Below are positions 1-11,139 of a DNA stretch of 64,000 nt, in pieces. Below the pieces are notes generated by a model that was given only the letters and a program-made list of their open reading frames with translations, had not been told where the DNA came from and made no database searches. The stretch spans positions 682,001 to 746,000 of the forward strand of contig JAGTJN010000002.1 of the NCBI GenBank assembly GCA_020747045.1, written 5' to 3'. The translations under genes were made by a program, and so were the position numbers. This stretch comes from Phaeosphaeria sp. MPI-PUGE-AT-0046c (Eukaryota > Ascomycota > Dothideomycetes > Pleosporales > Phaeosphaeriaceae). Each line of letters starts with the position of its first letter. Positions within the stretch are counted from its first letter, which is position 1.

Positions 1-1279
1 CATCGCCAGGAATCTGGAACGCTGTGCGCGTGTAGTTGGCTCGAAGCACAGGTTGCAGCTTCTGCTCTTTTACGAAGCTCTGGATCTCTGTAACGGCCTT
101 CTTGAGCTGGTCCACATCTTCCTGGTTCTTGTTCGGGCGGTACTCCAGCTTCTCAATACTCTTCTCCATGTGGTACTTGTCCTGCAGGAAAGGTTGCACG
201 TATTTTGCCTTGATGGGGAACCTAACCTCCTCGGCGGCGTCCCCTTTCTTGATAACCTTTTTCTCAAACATGATCTCAGGCTTCTCACTGAGCTGCCCGA
301 ACCACCGTAGGCGAAGGGAAGCAGCATCTGGTGTGCTGTTGACCTTGTCTGTGTATAGCGAGAAGTTGGGGTTGTCGAAGTAGATAGACGTGATTGTGGG
401 GTCGCGCTGGGTGCCTTCCGCTACCCTGGAGGCTTGCGGGTTGTAGACGAGGACGGGAAGACGGCGGAGAATGACGGTCTTGACTTCGAAGAGATTGTCC
501 ATGTGGACCCAGACTGATCATGGTTAGCATATACTCGCCAATTGAGCCATTCGGGTGTGGGGCTTACATTTGTACGAGCGGTAGTCCTTGCCGCCGGTGC
601 TCCCTTCGCCAAAGGACAGGGCATCTTTGCTCTTGCCTTCCAGGCTCTGTCGGACAAAGGAGTACAGTGCAGACAAGCGATACAGCAGCGGAGAGGCGTC
701 TTCGGTCTGCAGTGGCGTTCGGACAAGGCAGGCGTCTACAAATGGGCGCAGTCTGTAATTTGCGCCTCGAAGCTTGTCGTGTTTCTTGGTGGCCTTGATG
801 ATGGCGGTGAAGTTGAGTCTGCTGAAGCTCTCGAGCTCCTTGGTCTCTTTGGTGATGCCATCGAGCTCCTTCAAGACGTCCTTCAGCAGCTTCTCGCGAT
901 CGGCCTCGTTGAGCTGAGGCTTCTTGGCTGCATCGCCCGACTGCGACTGGGCAAACAAGCCTTCGCCCTTGTCGTCCTTGTTGCTGTCAACTTGCTTGTC
1001 GCTATTGTCCTCCTGCTGTATGCCAACGGTCAATGGCTCAAGCTTCTTCTCGCAAGCGGTCGTTCGGTCGCGCAGTTTCTGGGATACGTCCTGGATAAAG
1101 GCGTGCACTCGTTCCAATTGCACTGTCGTGAGCTCGTTGTTGAATGCCTCCTCATCATCGGCGGTCCAGCTGTCGTCATCCTCGTTGTCCTTGAGGAGCT
1201 TCTTGAGCTTGTCGTAGTCGACATAGTGGGCCTTCCATGGCGAATAGACGCTCCTGCGCAGAGTCGTGCCAAACTTCAT
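1..1279 (-). CDS. VTC4: Vacuolar transporter chaperone 4 (polyphosphate polymerase), 5' part only
   Basis: Catalytic subunit of the VTC complex, which makes polyphosphate from ATP and moves it into the vacuole. The gene runs off the left edge. Exons seen are 568-1279 and 1-513, with a 54-nt intron (514-567, GTAAGC...CAG) that splits a Phe codon and restores the conserved KFWVH junction. Residues 1 to about 165 form an SPX domain (start MKFGTTL, then a lysine-rich helix KLKKLLK), the inositol-pyrophosphate/phosphate sensor. From residue 238 the VTC tunnel domain begins (DNLFEVKT, RRLPVLVYN, then basic segments SLRLRW and EKKVIKK that line the active site). About 408 of roughly 750-800 residues are visible; the membrane segments lie outside the window. 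VTC4 rather than VTC2/3 is inferred from the catalytic-type tunnel sequence. It is divergent from the MYND gene. Confidence 0.9.
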
Positions 1280-2083
1280 CGTTGTACGTCAGCGTAGGAA
1301 TCGGCTGCGTTTCGCAATGCAAGGGCACCAGCAATTGCAGTCCAGTAGTAATGGCGCAGTGTATAAGAATTCGAGCGAAGAAAAGACTGCATCACAACAG
1401 GAGCTGTGCATGGATACTTAGAGCTCCCTCAGCCAATGTTTGCCCAATCATCGCGCACGTGCAGCGCACCTGCCGCGGTTCGTCATAGCTGCGCACGGCC
1501 CCGCTTCATCTGGTGAGAAAAGCAAAACCCATATCCACTCTCGTCTTTGTAGCTTCTACTAATTGTCGACGCAATATTGACGCTTATCAAAGAGCGATGT
1601 GCTATCCTTCGAGCGTTTTAATCCGTTCATGTGCTCCGTTTGACGGAAGTCCTGGCTGCTTCGGTGTCTTCTAGGAACATCCCAGAGACGCGCGACCTAA
1701 GTATCGCGACTGACATGGGTACGTGTGCTTTCGACCATAACAAGATATCCCAGACTGGCTGTTCGGAATCCAAGTGCAATCGATTGTGAGAAATGCTTTG
1801 CTCTGTGTGTACTTGGGGTTTCCCGCGCAATTTTCATATCTAGAATGGAAGTATCAACGTTAATTGGTCGAGCGTTGAATTCCTATGGCACGTGACCTGG
1901 CGTTGGCGGCAGGTATTTACGCAGCCTCGCGACGACTTCTCCATAATGCTAAAGTCTTGCTAACAAGAGAACTTCGGCTGTTTGTATCATGCTCTTCTTG
2001 TGATTCCAGTGTCCAGCAAGCGTGAGGTTGAGCGGAAGTGAACCTGCCGTTCCAAGTGGTGACTCAACCGTCGCCACGCCTCG
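1280..2083. promoter_or_regulatory. Divergent intergenic region between VTC4 and the MYND gene
   Basis: About 800 nt serve as the 5' side of both flanking genes. No ORF here looks coding. A TGACTCA heptamer (Gcn4/CPC1 or bZIP core) lies at 2060-2066, just before the MYND start codon. No other motif is clear enough to claim. Confidence 0.4.
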
Positions 2084-3399
2084 ATGTCGCTCACACCTGA
2101 TTCTTCGCATGCCTCAAGCATTTCTACAGTCTCGTCGCCCATTCCAGTCAATAATAATTCAATCAGTGGATCACTGAGAATGGATACAACCCAGTTCCTT
2201 CGGCAATGTGCGGAGGAAGGTACGTCCTAAGCTTTCATTGTGATGAGCTAGCTGACGTTAACGTCGAAGACCGGGCCGAGTTGAACGACTACATAATGAA
2301 CCGAACACCAAGCACCACAGCAGATCTTGGAGATTCATTCTTCGATTACTACATGTCGGATGATGTCCGCCATGTGTCGCCCTTCCAGGTCTCCACGTGC
2401 TTGATTCGGGGCTGCGCCAAGTCAGGCTGCGCTCGAACCAACGGCCTCTCTCCATGCCCTGCATGCAAAGCTATACTCTACTGTAGCCATGAGCACCAGC
2501 GCCTGGGTCGTCCAGACCATAGACTTGCGTGCGCCAAGGTCAAGAAAGCACAGATGCTGTTTGACAAAGAATCTAGGTTACTGCGAAATCGTGTGGGCAG
2601 TACTGTCTTCGAGGAAACAAGCTATAGCTTTTGCAGAACGAACTCGCTCAAGTATTCGACAGCATGTGTTGCGCTAGCGGAAACACTCCTCAAGTCTAAC
2701 AACGCGCATTCAATCTGGTTGGCCCTGAATCATCTTTTGAAGTTGCTTCGACTACAGCGAAGTGATCCCATGGGGGCCGGCGATGTCGTCCCAGCAATTT
2801 ATATCAGGCTGGGTCAAGACCAGAATGCTTTTGACTTCTGCTACTGGTGGGCTACAATTGGTCAAAGGGAAGACGTTGATTGGCTCAACTACCGTGGGCT
2901 GTTCCTTGACACTCAGAATGCGGACGCCTTTGGCGAAGCTGAAATCTTCACAAAACATGGCATGAGCTTGTCCCAAGTTGTCGCAATAACCTTGCTCAAG
3001 ATTCGTCTGGTAATTGATCTTCAATCAATCCACCAAGCAAGAGAACTCGCTGGACCAGTTGTTCCCCAAGAAATTCTAGACGTGATTTTGGAGTATGTAA
3101 CATTTTCTTCGATCTTGACAACCTCCAAGAATGTCAAGCAGCAAGACCTAAGTCAGCACATCAAATCGTTACGAGAACAAATCGGTGTCCTTCACGGAAC
3201 TGTGCAGGGGGCGAATCAACACTTCTGGCCGGCATTGATTGAGCCCGGAGACAATCTGACAGCTCGACCAACGCTGTATTCACCAGGCGATGAGGGACAC
3301 ATGCAACTTGTCCTACAACACAATTACAACGCTTGGGCGGAATCTACTGGCGCCATCGATGTTATCAAAAGCTATCAGGATGCTCACACGAGCTCATGA
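2084..3399 (+). CDS. MYND-type zinc-finger protein
   Basis: Predicted 421-aa protein from two exons, 2084-2219 and 2270-3399; the 50-nt intron starts GTACGT and ends GAAG. The start at 2084 opens a Ser/Pro-rich leader (MSLTPDSSH) and joins in frame across the intron. A Cys/His cluster at about residues 115-155 fits a MYND finger: CARTNG, CPACK, YCSHEHQ, then a final H...C pair. MYND fingers usually bind short proline-rich peptides. The remaining roughly 260 residues are helical-looking and not assignable to SET or another catalytic domain, so this is not called a methyltransferase. Similar MYND proteins of unknown role occur in families in dothideomycete genomes (general knowledge). Partner and function are unknown. 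Confidence 0.8.
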
Positions 3400-3655
3400 A
3401 CTTACAGTCTTGCCAGAGTTCGGTAAGACGATCAATCAGTGCATCGCAATTGTCGAATATAATAGCCATGTATCCCATTTGTTACAATATCTTTTATACC
3501 CTAAGCCCTATTATTAAATGGCTTGCATACCGGTGAATCCATTGGCGAAGCACGCAACAAGGATTGCTCGGCACGATCCGAATCAAATAGTTGATTACAG
3601 CGCAAGTACTTTCGTCTGACACCACGGAAACACTTCAGCCTACCCCTTAAAAATC

Positions 3656-4635
3656 ATGGCATGTGCTATCTGCTACCGCTTCCAAGGGACATGGCCGATT
3701 GAAAAGAGAATAGAAGGATATAAGCACCTCGAGCACGACGCCCGCAACTTTATCGTTTCGAAGATCCCTTATTCGGACGTTACTAAGTCAGCAAAGTCCT
3801 GCTATGTCTGCCAGATTCTTCTCAGAGGCTGTCACGGGGTCTTAACACAGCATGAAATCTTGGAATCGAATGCACTTCACGTGGACGTTCGCTTCTTCTA
3901 CCCAGCCCATATCAAGGATGGAGACACAGCAGATGGCGATAAGCACCTGATCCTGCAGCTCGCGAACGGGAAGCGATTTGAGATTGAGCTATTCGCAACA
4001 CCAGACGAGAATAGTGAGATCCCGGATCTTGGAACTATGTCGCTGTAGCAAAAAGAACATCGCCACAAACAGACTCGGCTGCTGCCATAACTGTTATCAA
4101 CGACTGGAACTGGGCGAGTATTGAGAGTGAGGCTGGTGTGGGGTATTGGGATTTTATTGTGTTTATGGACTTGGATGATGGAGCGATGGGTGAGAGGGAG
4201 CGGTGTGACCATTTATGTACAGTTCAGGGGTGTTATATTTTGTTTGACACGATTGATGAATTTGGGCTGGTCAATCGTGGAATATTGAAGATCAAGGGCA
4301 TGGTAATCGAGGGTGTACTTGGGACTTGGAAGCACGATGATAATGGGAGAATTGAGCATACCATCGTAATTGGAGATACTGCTTTAATTATGCACAGCGA
4401 CTATCTGCTGGACGAGGAGGGGCCAAACCGGGTGCTGGCTGGAACAACTGTTCTGTGTCTGTGTATGAGCGTGGTTCGGGTAGGTCAGAAAGACTACTTG
4501 GTTCCGCTCGTGCTGAAAACGGCGCCATCGAAGCCTAGTTGCTACGAACGCATCGGCACGTTGGAAACCACAGAGCGACAGGCTTCATGTCTCCAGAGAC
4601 CACGATCTTCCACACAGCAGAAACAAGAACAGTAA
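3656..4635 (+). pseudogene. HET-type incompatibility gene relic without HET core
   Basis: Two coding blocks resemble the two ends of fungal HET-domain proteins. Block 1 (3656 to about 4015) has the N-terminal Cys pairs CAIC and CYVCQILLRGC and the stretch FEIELFATPDE that usually precede the HET domain. Block 2 (about 4015-4635, shifted frame) continues with KRTSPQTDS and ends with a typical distal region (FGLVNRGILKIKG, then LVPLVLKT...YERIG). The frame changes near 4015-4048. This is either a one-base frameshift (the second frame reads SWNYVAVAKRTSPQTDS without a stop) or an unusually short 35-nt intron, 4014-4048, with GTGAGA...TAG ends. About 150-400 residues expected between the blocks, including the HET motifs, are absent. 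The Cys and distal patterns are visible in the sequence. Decay is an inference; a shortened functional protein cannot be excluded. Confidence 0.6.
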
Positions 4636-4670
4636 TCATCATCTAGAATCACGATCCCAGTAGGTTGTTC

Positions 4671-7101
4671 TCAAACCTTGCCCTTCAGGTCCTTGACAGT
4701 AGCAAACATCAAATCCCTCATCCCCGCCAACCCTCTATCAGCCAACCACTTCATGACAAAAACCTTATATCCGCCCGGGCCATCCCAATCAACACTCACA
4801 CCCCCATTTCTCCTATGCACATCTAAACTCTTTTGGCTGACAGGGCCTGGATGGTACCTAATACTGCTCCTATCGAACCCCTCCCTCTCGATTTCGGCGT
4901 CTTCCATTGCGCGCCACGCGCTAGCAGACAACGATGCGATCCAGGGGTTATTCGACAAGTTGTTTGCGGACCCGATGCTGTAGTCGCGATCAATACTGCG
5001 TAGGTACTGGCCGAGTGTAGAACGAAGTGTAGGGTCGCAGTTTAGACCCTTAGTTTTTTCTTCGATCGCCTCGAGGCCGCGAGAAATCCAGAGCATGTAG
5101 TACATATCGCGCAGGCACCAGTTGAGATTGTCAGTAATGGCCGTAGGATAGTACTTTTTGACTGGTGTCGGATGTAAGTCGAAGGCGCGTTTGTATAAGG
5201 CGATGATTCCGCAGGTACGAGAAAGGGTTGTGGTGGAGGCGTGTAGTGCGAGGAGGTACATGAGGTTCGTGGGCGGAAGCAGTATGGGGACGACGTGAGG
5301 TTCCGAGGTTGATGAGAGGGCTTCGTAGAAGGTGAGAATGGAAGATATGTGTGATTGGCAATGGCCAGCGGGTATCGAGAGCAGAAGTGACAGGGATAGG
5401 GTGGAGACGTGCTCAGTGAAGTCCTCAAACACCCTATCCTCAACTGGGTTTCGGCTAGCATCCTGTGATTTGGCTGACCATGCCCATTGCTCGAGCAATC
5501 CGGTATACATATCGAGGATTGCCTCGTATGCGGAAGGTCCCCGAGACGCAAGGGCTTGCTCAACAGGCTGAAAGTAATTCATGTAAGCATTCGGGAAGGA
5601 ACCAAAGGGTACATGCGTGAGCAGGGCCAGTATGGTATCGGCATTGTTCTGACCGTTCCATAAGAGCAAGTATGATTGCATGAAGCTCAGGGCGGCTGGA
5701 TGCAGTTCCTACTGACGTTAGCTGGATATCCTCAATGAACAGCTGGTAGTACCTTTGAGCACTGAGCGTGCTTGAGGAGGCCAGCAAAGATGTCCCCCAG
5801 GTATTGAGGATCGCCTGTGCCCAGACTCTCGGCTTTGTACAGGTCCTCCAAGCATATCGCAAGCCATAGATCGATCCTGGTCGTTGTGATCGGTGAAGGT
5901 CGTAGCTCCACAAACTTCTGCAGAAGTGGATCGACCAAGAACGAGATCATCTGACCCGGTGGTTCGATGCGATCAAGCTTTTCTACAAAGCCCTCCACGT
6001 TGTCGATACCCTCTAAGGTCACCGACGCTTCTGTGGCGTGGTATGTGTGAACGTCCGGAATGGCCGATGCTTCAGCTCTTTTGGGACCTTTTCGTGATAC
6101 CTTGAACCCATTATGTCGATCATGTAGGGTGTCATCCGCAGCTGTGCTAGTGTTCTGAATAGTGGCAATCCTTGTTCGCCACTCCGTGTCAGGTAGCTTT
6201 GGGGGTTAGCGATTCGTTCAACAGTGTAACAAGCAACGGCGGGGATGTGTGGGGCATGGTAAAATCGTAAGTCGAGTCGCACGACAGAGGGACGTACCGG
6301 AGCAAACGACTTCCGGCTTAAGGAAGTACTCCCAAGGATAATGTCCGGGTAGTAGTCTTTGAAAACGCGGAGAAGGCCTTGGAGGGCGGGCTCGTTACCG
6401 AGACCGCGGGAAAGCTCGAGACTTGGATCAGGTCAGTGTGCGCTTCGCTTTGCAGTGAACTCGGGAAAGACCTGCGAAACCTACATTTGTTGTATCCGGA
6501 ATGGCTTCACATGCTTTCTGCGGGTAATCAACGAGAGCAGATGACACAACGAGGTCCTGCCAGAATTAGTATAATGCCATGAGTCTGTTATGGTGTGGCG
6601 ATGTGCACCTGATACTGATCATATCAAGCATGCTAAAAAGCACACCGTACAGACGAGACAAGACATTGGTATCTTGGAGAATCTCATGGCAAATTGCGAG
6701 CCACTTGACAAGGCTGTCTTGTGTGCTGGGTGACGGTTTGCCCTTGCCTTGGCCCAGCGCACCAACGATAGTTACAACAACATCTGCGGATAGCCGCTGC
6801 GCGGGGTAGAGGTTCTTGACCAAAGTGGTAACAGTCGTCTGGTCCAGATTGGTCTTTACACAAACAATCTGTACGATGTCCCGCAAAGGCTCTGTCTCGA
6901 GTCCATGGTCGAAGGCATGTCGGCAGATGACATCAATCACGCTCGAGATTTTGACTGTGCGCTGCTTCGCGGGTGTCCTTGATGCTGCAGGCCATGGTCA
7001 GCACAGATCAAGTGGTATACCAGCACTCGATAGTCAAACTTACCGTTATGCAATAAATCTAGCGCGTCTTGCAGCGCAGGCTGGTCTTCTGGCGCGTGCA
7101 T
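4671..7101 (-). CDS. mis6: Inner kinetochore protein Mis6/CENP-I
   Basis: Predicted 703-aa constitutive centromere-associated network subunit, needed for centromere loading of CENP-A and kinetochore assembly. Six exons on the minus strand: 7044-7101, 6609-6984, 6485-6556, 6298-6421, 5753-6196 and 4671-5708; introns are 59, 52, 63, 101 and 44 nt, and the joins keep frame throughout. Family-type segments include TPAKQRTVKISS near the N-terminus, LCHLLSLITRRKHVKPFR, ELSRGLGNEPALQGLLRVF, a central IPDVHTYHATEASVTLEGI...PLLQKFVEL block, and LLLWNG with the phenylalanine-rich PFGSFPNAYMNYFQPVEQAL. The C-terminus carries VSQKSLDVHRRNGGVSVDW. An upstream in-frame TGA without a following acceptor supports the ATG at 7101. 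Length matches fission-yeast Mis6 (about 670 aa). It is convergent with the HET relic. Confidence 0.88.
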
Positions 7102-8741
7102 CAGTAAGGTCCGCAGCGAAAGCGAGTCAATAATATTTCAGTACCAACGACAGATGGCATCACGATGGTCTCATTGCCCCATGCATGCAGTCATCCCATG
7201 GTCAGCCGCGAATGTGCCTAGAGCGAGTTGGAGGGTGGGCGCGTTGGCGTGGGTGTTTACAGCTCGATGGCGCCTTCCCCGGCTGGGAACGCTAGCTTGT
7301 TATAAGCAAGCGCGATGCACCAGATTGACACCTTCCATCGTATCTCGAACTCATCAAGAATGTCTCCGCTCACTATCGCACATGCCACCTAATGACAGGC
7401 CACGGTCCGTCCATCCTTGACCGCCGGAGGAGCGTCAGCGGCGGCGGCCTGTCTGCAGGTGATTCCTCGATTATGCGACCGATCTTGCAGCGGGACCCGC
7501 ATAAGTACTGTGGTCACTGGACATGCATGCCATCCTCGCCGCGGCCTGCCTTTGCGTTACACAACATCATCGATAGAGGTGTCGTCGGCTCACACTCCCT
7601 ACGCGGACACTGAGTGGTGGTTTGCTGCGCAGCTCAACACGACTGATGCTGCAAAGCTCGCTCAAACCGTGCAGACTCCCGCACCATATACATCATGGAC
7701 GCCTGTACGCAGACGACGGCTGCCCGCATTGACTGAGATCCCCGGCTACGGGCGCATTGACTGCAGTCGTTGGGCTGCAGGCCTACACCTCAACCATGCT
7801 CTTGCACGGGCCGGCCATGATGGTACTCGGTCAAGTGGAGCATGGCTCGTACAGTCTCGTCCACTGAGCTCTTCCAGATCGACTTCTTATCCATAGGCGA
7901 TATTCATGAGTCTAGTTCCAGCCGCATGTGCCCTCGTGCAACTCTCGCAAATCGATTGTTACCGTTTGTTTTGCATAGTGCAGCCGTAACCAGAAGGGTG
8001 CGAAGTTGTACAGGCGCAGATCGCTCTACATCGTGTAACACGTATCTCGCTCCGCTAAGATCCCACTTTGTGTGCAGTAAGTTCCATGCCATCAGAGGCG
8101 GCATCCAGTCGGGCAAATCCCGCTGCAACAGCCCCTACCTACCGGCATGAGTTACATGCATGCCCCAGGACTTTTGCCATGTCTTCCTCCATGAACGCTG
8201 TACCACCTGAACATTATTCACAATCGTATTGACAGGTATTCCTAGGAACACTCTCGTAATCAATGTTGAAAACCTAGAGTATCGAAGCGCCTGAAGCAGG
8301 GTTCACAGATCGCATCGCGGACCCTAGCTCTCACTACTACGAACGCTTACCCAACGGTTGCAACGGTGAACGCTACCAACGTGGCTGGATACATTGTTGT
8401 TGCCTGGTGCTTATATCCGCGACATTTGACCTTGTCGCTATCTTCGATAATCCGGTCGCAAATCCTTCTAGGGTCACTGGCATCATTGTCCTCCGGCAGT
8501 GCCACCACCTGCTGTGGTCACACAAGTGGAGCGGGCTTGATATTGAGTTAAGTTCGCCAAAAATCATCTGGAGAAGCTCGAGCCAAAGCTCTTGGAGGTC
8601 AAAAGGAGCCTGGAGAACGCCAGTCTGTTGCTCCTCTGACCGGACTACTTTCACTACACTTCGATTGCGTCAGCTCTGTTCATACTACAGTCGTCGTTTT
8701 CTTATTCCATTTGATCATAGCGAAGCATTCTCCATCCTATC
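7102..8741. other. Gene-free intergenic stretch
   Basis: About 1.6 kb upstream of both mis6 (-) and the 8742 gene (+). The ORFs here (for example 7417-7896 +) are Arg/Ser/Pro/Thr-rich, lack family signatures and have no convincing splice partners. I see no tRNA or repeat unit. Confidence 0.5.
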
Positions 8742-9347
8742 ATGGGTGAAAGCAAAAGCAAAGCATCTGCCAAAGCATCAAAATCATCTCGATCCAAGAA
8801 AGCATCCACTTCCCGAAGTGCACCTGCATCCAACAATGCACGAATTGTGCGATGCCCTGAAGGCATTCTAGGACGTCTGCGGAAGCTTAATGATGCGGAA
8901 ATCATCACTCTCTTCACCCCTTTTGTACCCCATCCTCCATCTTCCACACTGGCAAAAAACATGGACCCGTTTGAGCCACTGGGACGCGCGCTACCACGAC
9001 AAGTACGACACGTGCCTTATCGACTGGACAAAGGCATGACTGAACTGCATGGAGACTTTCTTCCAGCAAGCGGAGCTATTGTGGCTGTTGTCTGCGTCAC
9101 CGACAACGTGATAAGCCACAATCCTCGGGCATTCGAACAGCAGATTAGCTTTGCTCGAGATGTCTGGAGAAAGATTGCCGAGACACAAGCCATCGCAGGT
9201 GTACCAGCTATTCTTCTGCTGGCTAGCAGCGATGCAGCTGGGCGAGCCTATGCGAACGCTATGCAGGAGTTCCCGGCTATTGTTTTGGTGGAAGATTACA
9301 CAACATCAGCTTTGGCAGATGCAGTGCGGGTACTCTTTGATCTGTAG
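8742..9347 (+). CDS. Hypothetical protein, single exon, 201 aa
   Basis: I do not recognise the family. The ATG at 8742 sits in a good context (ATCATGG). Residues 1-33 are Ser/Lys/Ala-rich and basic (SKSKASAKASKSS), likely disordered. Residues from about 34 look globular: a conserved-looking helix (ILGRLRKLNDAEIITLF), then a hydrophobic beta-strand-like core (GAIVAVVCVTDNVI), a helix (FEQQISFARDVWRKI), another strand (VPAILLLAS) and a final strand-helix (AIVLVEDYTTSALADAVRVLF). The alternation suggests a small alpha/beta fold, but no catalytic motif is evident. Amino-acid composition and the uninterrupted frame support a real gene. No signal peptide or membrane segment is seen. Confidence 0.65.
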   Translation: MGESKSKASAKASKSSRSKKASTSRSAPASNNARIVRCPEGILGRLRKLNDAEIITLFTPFVPHPPSSTLAKNMDPFEPLGRALPRQVRHVPYRLDKGMTELHGDFLPASGAIVAVVCVTDNVISHNPRAFEQQISFARDVWRKIAETQAIAGVPAILLLASSDAAGRAYANAMQEFPAIVLVEDYTTSALADAVRVLFDL

Positions 9348-10368
9348 GCTGTATCGACTCCGCGAGAAGAAAGGTTCTTGCATACATCATGGAGTCCACC
9401 AACCTTGAACGACGCACTCGCTACAGTGGACGATTTTCCTCGGAGGACGCGATTCACGTCATTTTCTTCTCTCCTATGTTGCTCCTTGGGCTTTGTGGTC
9501 AGCTTATCGACGAAGTCATGTACAACATACACTTTCCCACATGTATATCTTCCATACAGTTGTTTCGCGTCTCTTAGTATATGCGGCCTTACCCTACGGT
9601 TGGAATTGGATTTGGAATTGTAATTGACAAACATTCCATTTCGATCAAGCATAAATGCAGATAATGCCAAGCGGCTGACGTGCACCAATGTCCCTTCAAT
9701 CAACATGGAGCAGGCTTCCAGAAGGCTTCTCCCGTGTTGCCCTGGCATTCTACCGCGCCGCTTACCCGGGCATTCCTCACCCGAACGCATAGTCAGGCAT
9801 CAGCATCAATATCGAGACGTTATCACTTTGTACTACGTAGCCCCTCCTGGGATAGCGTCGGAAGAGCGCACCTGCATCTCGGTTGGGTGACATGTCATCG
9901 ATGATGTGCATGCTTTGGCCAGGTCCTATGCATAAGATGACACTCACGTGGCTGACAGTACGCCTTCATGACAGACGGCGCGTGCTAACAGCGCTCATAG
10001 GTCGCAGTGTGTGATACGTTGCAGGAGCACGACACGGTCAATATTAACATTAGGTATTATGTCCATATACACACGACTCTGGACCCCAGCAGGCCGCTGG
10101 AGCGGAGAGCCAACTCGATACCATCTCAGCGAAACGCCAACGCCAACACCATACCATGCAATGTTGGAAACGAGTCAACGTCATCATCAGAAGCAACAAT
10201 CCGCGGACTCTACCTGAGACTTGTTGGGTCGACTGAGACATCGTAAGCCAGGAGGTATACGTGACCACCCCTCCTCATACAGCAAGCACATCACATGGCA
10301 TCGAGACTCGGACTCGGAGCCCAACCAGATACGTCGTTGCTCCAAATGCTCAGATCCACACTCTCGTC
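9348..10368. other. Intergenic stretch without supported genes
   Basis: About 1 kb between the 3' ends of the 8742 gene (+) and the SPT small-subunit-like gene (-). The overlapping ORFs on both strands are short and compositionally random. Confidence 0.5.
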
Positions 10369-10837
10369 TCATGGCTCCATAACACCCCTTCCAGGCCCAG
10401 CAAGCCCAGCGCCCAGCCCATGTTGGTGCTGCGTCAAGCCGTCCGCAGCCTTGTGCGCCGCATTCGCCAGCGTCTCCTCATTACCCGAGAAGTAATAGAA
10501 TAGGCGGTTCGCGATGATGGTGAGGTGGTCGGGCAGGTACAGCGACGCGGCGATGATGAGGAGGGAGAGCAGGAGGAAGAGGATCGAGTCTGAGCACGCG
10601 ATTAGCAGGCGCATAGCAGGTAGGGGTGACAAGGTGGAATAGAAAAGGGCGGCTGGACGCACTGAATATGAATTTCTCGGTGGACGTCAACATGTACAGT
10701 GAGAAGGTGACTTCGTATTGATACCGCTTGCGCTGGAACCAGCGGAGCAAAGCGGCTGGATAGAGCATGGCGGCGAGGAGGAGGGCGGATGCGCTGGCGA
10801 GGAGGATGAGGGTTGCGACGGAGGTGGAATCGACCAT
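10369..10837 (-). CDS. Small subunit of serine palmitoyltransferase-like membrane protein
   Basis: Predicted 131-aa protein of exons 10663-10837 and 10369-10589; the 73-nt intron (GTGCGT...CTCAG) splits an Asn codon and gives EKFIFNSILFLLLS. The start is the ATG at 10837; the codon 12 nt further upstream in that frame is TTG. Membrane segment 1 is at about residues 5-28. A second hydrophobic span follows the motif YEVTFSLYMLTSTEKFIFNS. This aligns with human ssSPTa (YxYLLVTALYMLEPWERTVFNS) and is followed by the matching YLPDH segment. Such subunits bind SPT in the ER and raise its activity in making long-chain bases for sphingolipids. The match is recalled family knowledge and was not computed. 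The C-terminus is Gly/Ala/His-rich. It is divergent from the release-factor gene, with about 300 nt between starts. Confidence 0.75.
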
Positions 10838-11139
10838 GAACGCTCTCAATTGACTTGTATACGCTGGGTGCTATCTTGCGTGCGTGCGGTTGTTGTTCGG
10901 CGTTGCGTGTGAGTGTTCAGGAGCCTCGCTCACGCTCTCGTCAGGGTCAAGTCAGGCACATTTTGGGGCCGCGGCGCAGGGATGTTTTGCGGCACATCCG
11001 CCATGCGCCGCCGTAGTCGGGTGCCATGCACGTCACTTGCATTTAGCAGCGCTCTTGTCATTTTGCGCTGCGTGGAGGACATGCGAACAAGTCTTCTATG
11101 CGTCAATGCTATCGCTATGCCTGTCTCTCTAAAGCGACC

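Noticed and set aside
542..1297. 251-aa plus-strand ORF rich in Leu/Val
   Set aside because: Exact antisense of the VTC4 SPX exon; its composition reflects the complement of charged codons.
7417..7896. 159-aa plus-strand ORF in the mis6 upstream region
   Set aside because: Random-looking Arg/Ser/Thr composition, no domain, no splice partners.
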